The position numbers and the translations under genes were made by a program. Positions 60,905 to 64,000 of a DNA stretch of 64,000 nucleotides are shown piece after piece. The notes beneath the pieces were generated by a model, which saw only the letters and a list, made by a program, of their open reading frames with translations, ran no database searches and was not told where the DNA came from. Numbering within the stretch: position 1 is the stretch's first letter; each line of letters begins with the position of its first letter. Location: NCBI GenBank assembly GCA_039820545.1, contig JBCBPW010000013.1, positions 1 to 64,000 of the forward strand, in the 5' to 3' direction. The stretch comes from JALEFZ01 sp039820545. Its GTDB lineage: Bacteria > Bacteroidota > Bacteroidia > J057.

Positions 60905-63900
60905 TTAGGGCTGGACAAGGGCTGCTTCTAATGCTCTGAGACGGGCTTCGAAGGTAGTCTTCATTTTGTTCATTTCTCCCTTTTGAGAGGATAGTTCTAA
61001 TTCTAAGGCTTCTATACGTTCCTGCTGAGCGTTGATCAAGCGCTGCTGCTCCTGTGTCGCGCTCACGTTGAGCATGGAGATGGCGTCGTAATCCACAGAG
61101 TGTACGTCGTCTACCCATTTACCAAAGACAAATACTTCTACTGGAGCCGTTTCGGCTCTTACACGGAAGGTGTTTGCTGAGACGATTTCTACCACTTCTA
61201 CTTTGCCATATTTCTGCAGCTCGGTGTAGTAGTCTACAAAGTCCCCGACTACAAGTTCGTGTGATGCTGGTGCATGGATAGTCAGTAGCTCAGTCTCCGT
61301 GTCGTAGCTAAAGTCTTTAATATGTGCATAGATAGAAGGAATAACCCCCTCGCGTAGGCTGACCGCCTGGGGAAATACTTCACGCAATTGCTGGGCGATG
61401 ACCTTTTTCTCAGGTTGACCGCCATGTATGCGTCGGTAGTCGGTTACTTCGATTTCGGAGAGGGTCTGCAGGTCTTCTGCTGCGTCAGAAATTCCTTCGA
61501 TGTTTTTGATACGGGCATCTGACCAGTTGACCGTGGCGGCAACAAATACGCCTTCGCCATCCGCTACAATGCTCCCACTGGCATAAATGGAAACGCCAAC
61601 ATTTTGGGCAGTGGGTAAGGTAGCCGCACTAATTCCATTTATTACGCTGGTTGCACTGTTTTCATTCAGCCATGACCCTCCTGTAAAGGAGGCAGTGGTG
61701 GAAGAACCTCCTACATGGAGAGGAGCTTGTGGTGTATGGGTACCAATGCCAATGCGTCCAGATTGATCTAGTACCAATTGATTCACTTGATTTAGCTTGC
61801 GAATGATCAGGTCTCCATTTTGGTGGTAAAACAATGAATTGGCTCCACCAGCAGAAAGCTGCAAACCCGTACTGTCTCCCTGGGCTGCTGGGAAGTTAAG
61901 GTGAAGTAAATTGGCAGGGGCAAGGGTTCCAATCCCAACTCGGCTCTCCTGAAAAGCTACTGTCCCAACATGTCCTCCCCCATTGGTATTGTCTCGACTG
62001 ATATTCAATACATCATAGATATTCCCATTGGAAGCCGTGTGGTTGATGCGGAGTCCTCCAGTATTTCCCATGTCATGGATGATTTCCCATTGCTCATTCA
62101 GCATTCCGTTTGCCAAGATGATGCCGCCCTCTGGCTCACTGACAAGTGGACTGATATTTGGATCGAAGTTGCTCACGATGCGCAGCGGGCGGGATTCCTC
62201 AATAGAGCCTGAGATATCCAAGGTAGTAGTAGGGTTGGTGACGTTGATCCCCACACTGCCATCGCCTTGTAAGCTCATGACCTCATGGGTTCCTCCACCA
62301 TTTGTAGTAGGTAGGTGAAAGCTCATATGGACAGTGGCAGAATTCAATAAAGCAGCTCCTAAGGGAGGATCAAAGTCGGTTCGAATTTCGCCGATTTGCG
62401 TATTATTTAAACTCTGGGAGCGGAAGGTGATTTTCCGGCGATTCCCCCTGATTGTTAGATTTTCGGTTGCAGTATGATTCCCCAGGTTATCTCCCACGGT
62501 ATTCCAGTTTCCCCCATTATAGTATGAGAAGCGGTTGTCAGTGGTAGAGTACACCAGGAGGCCGTTGACTGGAGAGGCAATCGCGTTGCGCTCGCTATCG
62601 GTCATGCGCGGAATCAATAGCCCTCTTTCTGTCGATTCTATGTTGAGTATGGCACTGGAAGCTGGGTTATTGGTCCCAATGCCTACATTGCCATCCCCCC
62701 TCAAGGTCATGATGGTAGCAGTAGTTCCATCATTTTCTGCGGGCAAATCAAAATTCATGCTGACGGAGGTGGGCTGAAAGCTTGAAATGCTATTTGGTGC
62801 ATTGATATTGGTCCGTATAGCGGCCTGCTGGATGAATGATCCCCCTATGCCACCGAAGTCTCGAAAACGGATTTGGCCATTCTGCCCTTGCATCTCCATG
62901 TTGCCCGCCAGGGTAAGTGGCCAAACGGGCTCATCTGTGCCGATGCCCACATGCCCATTCTTAAGGACCGTCATCGCATTGGAGCGATCGGTAAAAGAAG
63001 TACCATTCCCTATGGTAAAAATTCTATCATTTGCATCGAAGGTGTTGGTAGAGTTGGGAGTATAAGGGTCAGAAAATAGTCCCAAAACCGTCTCTCCATA
63101 AGAGGAGGCTATATTCGTATGCCCGCCCCCCACAAAGGAGGCCACACCAGAAGCTACATTTTCAAACCCACCTACGACAACGGCCCTGTCTGCCGAAGCT
63201 ATATTACCTGAGCCTGACCCAATGAAGGCCCCAACCCCTGAAGCTTCATTGTCGAAGCCTCCTCCTATAGTGGCTCCTCTTTCGGAAGCGTTATTGAGCT
63301 CGCCTCCGCCTACAAAAGACACAGTCTCAGAAGCCGTATTTAAAATACCCCCTCCCACATAGGAGGAAAGTCCTGAAGAAATATTTTGATTGCCTCCTAC
63401 TACAACAGAATAGTTATTTGACGCAGTATTTTGCCCCCCTCCTCCGATAAAGGAATCAGACCCTGACACCGCATTCATCTCCCCCCCTCCTACAAAGGCA
63501 TAAGGTTCTGAGGCGGTATTGGAAGTTCCTCCCACTATGCTGGTGCCGATTCCTGTGGCATTGTTGTTACTCCCGCCCCCAACATAGGCGTAAAAATCCG
63601 AGGCATCATTGCCAATTCCTCCACTTATGCTGGCATAAGCTCCTGATACTACATGGTCTGCGCCCCCTCCTATTGAAGCATAGTCGTTGGTGATTACATT
63701 GAAAGCTCCCCCCTCAATTACACTTCTAGTACCGCCTGTGATTTGGTTGGAGCTGCCTCCACCGATCATATTGCCATTGGGCAGAAATCGGAAGATGGTA
63801 TCGTTATTGGTGCGGATTACAAAGCCAGTTGAATCTGTGGTGCCTATGAAATTCATATTTGGATCCGTACCTGTATTGCCCGTAAGGCTCCAGTCATATC

Positions 63901-64000
63901 CCCCTGCGCTTCCAGCCATTGCTTGCCAGGCTGCCCCATTGTAATAATAGAAGCGGGCATCCGTAGTTACGAACACCATCAAGCCCGTAGCAGGGCTGGT
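60905..64000 (-). CDS. Large adhesin with YadA-head repeats and endosialidase-type chaperone domain (5' end off the window)
   Basis: At least 1,031 residues are visible and the frame is still open at position 64000, so the N-terminus is missing. From the N-terminal side, ~residues 70-310 form left-handed beta-roll repeats of about 15 residues (VGGGxxNxAS, for example VGGGILNTASETVSF), as in YadA heads. Several tail-fibre-like blocks follow with GHVGIGTDEP, GNVGIGTNNP and RIGIGTHTP. The S74/endosialidase intramolecular chaperone lies at ~870-970 (NWSDARIKNIEGISDA, VIAQQLREVFPQAV). The C-terminal coiled coil reads EQQRLINAQQERIEALELE. It probably forms a trimeric surface fibre. The chaperone may self-cleave, as in phage tail spikes, but no cut site is proven. 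No phage genes are nearby. Confidence 0.85.
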   Translation of the reverse strand, partial: TSPATGLMVFVTTDARFYYYNGAAWQAMAGSAGGYDWSLTGNTGTDPNMNFIGTTDSTGFVIRTNNDTIFRFLPNGNMIGGGSSNQITGGTRSVIEGGAFNVITNDYASIGGGADHVVSGAYASISGGIGNDASDFYAYVGGGSNNNATGIGTSIVGGTSNTASEPYAFVGGGEMNAVSGSDSFIGGGGQNTASNNYSVVVGGNQNISSGLSSYVGGGILNTASETVSFVGGGELNNASERGATIGGGFDNEASGVGAFIGSGSGNIASADRAVVVGGFENVASGVASFVGGGHTNIASSYGETVLGLFSDPYTPNSTNTFDANDRIFTIGNGTSFTDRSNAMTVLKNGHVGIGTDEPVWPLTLAGNMEMQGQNGQIRFRDFGGIGGSFIQQAAIRTNINAPNSISSFQPTSVSMNFDLPAENDGTTATIMTLRGDGNVGIGTNNPASSAILNIESTERGLLIPRMTDSERNAIASPVNGLLVYSTTDNRFSYYNGGNWNTVGDNLGNHTATENLTIRGNRRKITFRSQSLNNTQIGEIRTDFDPPLGAALLNSATVHMSFHLPTTNGGGTHEVMSLQGDGSVGINVTNPTTTLDISGSIEESRPLRIVSNFDPNISPLVSEPEGGIILANGMLNEQWEIIHDMGNTGGLRINHTASNGNIYDVLNISRDNTNGGGHVGTVAFQESRVGIGTLAPANLLHLNFPAAQGDSTGLQLSAGGANSLFYHQNGDLIIRKLNQVNQLVLDQSGRIGIGTHTPQAPLHVGGSSTTASFTGGSWLNENSATSVINGISAATLPTAQNVGVSIYASGSIVADGEGVFVAATVNWSDARIKNIEGISDAAEDLQTLSEIEVTDYRRIHGGQPEKKVIAQQLREVFPQAVSLREGVIPSIYAHIKDFSYDTETELLTIHAPASHELVVGDFVDYYTELQKYGKVEVVEIVSANTFRVRAETAPVEVFVFGKWVDDVHSVDYDAISMLNVSATQEQQRLINAQQERIEALELELSSQKGEMNKMKTTFEARLRALEAALVQP

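Noticed and set aside
63100..63720. Short-period repeats resembling a minisatellite
   Set aside because: The period encodes YadA-head units (VGGGxxNxAS), so the repetition is protein-level.
1..64000. tRNA, rRNA or transposase genes
   Set aside because: I looked through the larger intergenic gaps for cloverleaf ends, rRNA-like stretches and DDE-type transposase frames and saw none. A tRNAscan or ISfinder run would be decisive.

Overview
The window is a stretch of chromosome from a free-living member of the Bacteroidota, most likely from the Saprospiria/Lewinella-like branch. This assignment is inferred from several signs: type IX secretion (T9SS) sorting domains at the C-termini of at least five large secreted proteins, a gliding-motility-type (type B) C-terminal domain, a TonB-dependent receptor, a hybrid two-component regulator with an AraC output domain, ribonuclease Y next to zapA and pheT, and promoter-like boxes of the Bacteroidota type (TTTG, about 19-22 bases, TAnnTTTG). 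I found no rRNA, tRNA, CRISPR array, prophage or insertion-sequence transposase.

Layout. 1-3.7 kb (minus strand): a YdeI-like protein, a GNAT acetyltransferase, a small membrane protein and a TonB-dependent receptor. 3.7-7.6 kb (plus): a T9SS-sorted PKD protein and a DUF3857/transglutaminase-like protein. 8.2-17 kb: housekeeping genes, namely a GbsR/MarR-type regulator, pyrF, a membrane glycosyltransferase-like protein with purQ and pheT, and a small coiled-coil gene followed by zapA and rny. 17-29.4 kb (plus): secreted proteins, namely a YceI-like protein, a 1.5-kilo-residue PKD/type B protein, a T9SS protein and a 2,015-residue SpvB/FG-GAP/RHS protein with a variable-looking C-terminal tail. 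29.5-32.6 kb (minus): scoA and scoB split by a four-helix-bundle gene that lies between inverted repeats, then an HNH nuclease with a likely phosphorothioate-DNA-binding domain. 32.8-40.9 kb: a PKD/barrel-like protein, a GH5 glycoside hydrolase and an M60-like metalloprotease. 40.9-51.3 kb (minus): nine genes in one run, leuA-leuC-leuD-leuB-ilvE-ilvD-ilvB-ilvN-ilvC, a nearly complete set for valine, leucine and isoleucine synthesis. 51.4-64 kb: a helical-repeat protein, a secreted beta-trefoil/Cys-rich protein, a large TPR hybrid histidine kinase, a putative lipoprotein, a nitronate monooxygenase-like protein, a small membrane protein, and the 3' part of a YadA-head/endosialidase-chaperone adhesin that runs off the window.

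How the genes fit together. The window combines core metabolism (pyrimidine, purine, branched-chain amino acid, CoA transfer), cell division and RNA decay (ZapA, RNase Y), and a large investment in surface and secreted proteins for polymer degradation (GH5, M60-like) and adhesion or antagonism (PKD, SpvB/RHS, beta-trefoil, YadA-like). The least explained signals are intergenic. There is an inverted-repeat-bounded four-helix-bundle cassette with a related gene-less palindrome 16 kb away, a multi-hairpin element at 29.47-29.58 kb, a 12-bp inverted repeat abutting the start codon of the metalloprotease, a perfect 20-bp palindrome near 60.66 kb, and a 48-codon ORF at about 35 kb. Coordinates were read by eye, and domain positions are approximate.
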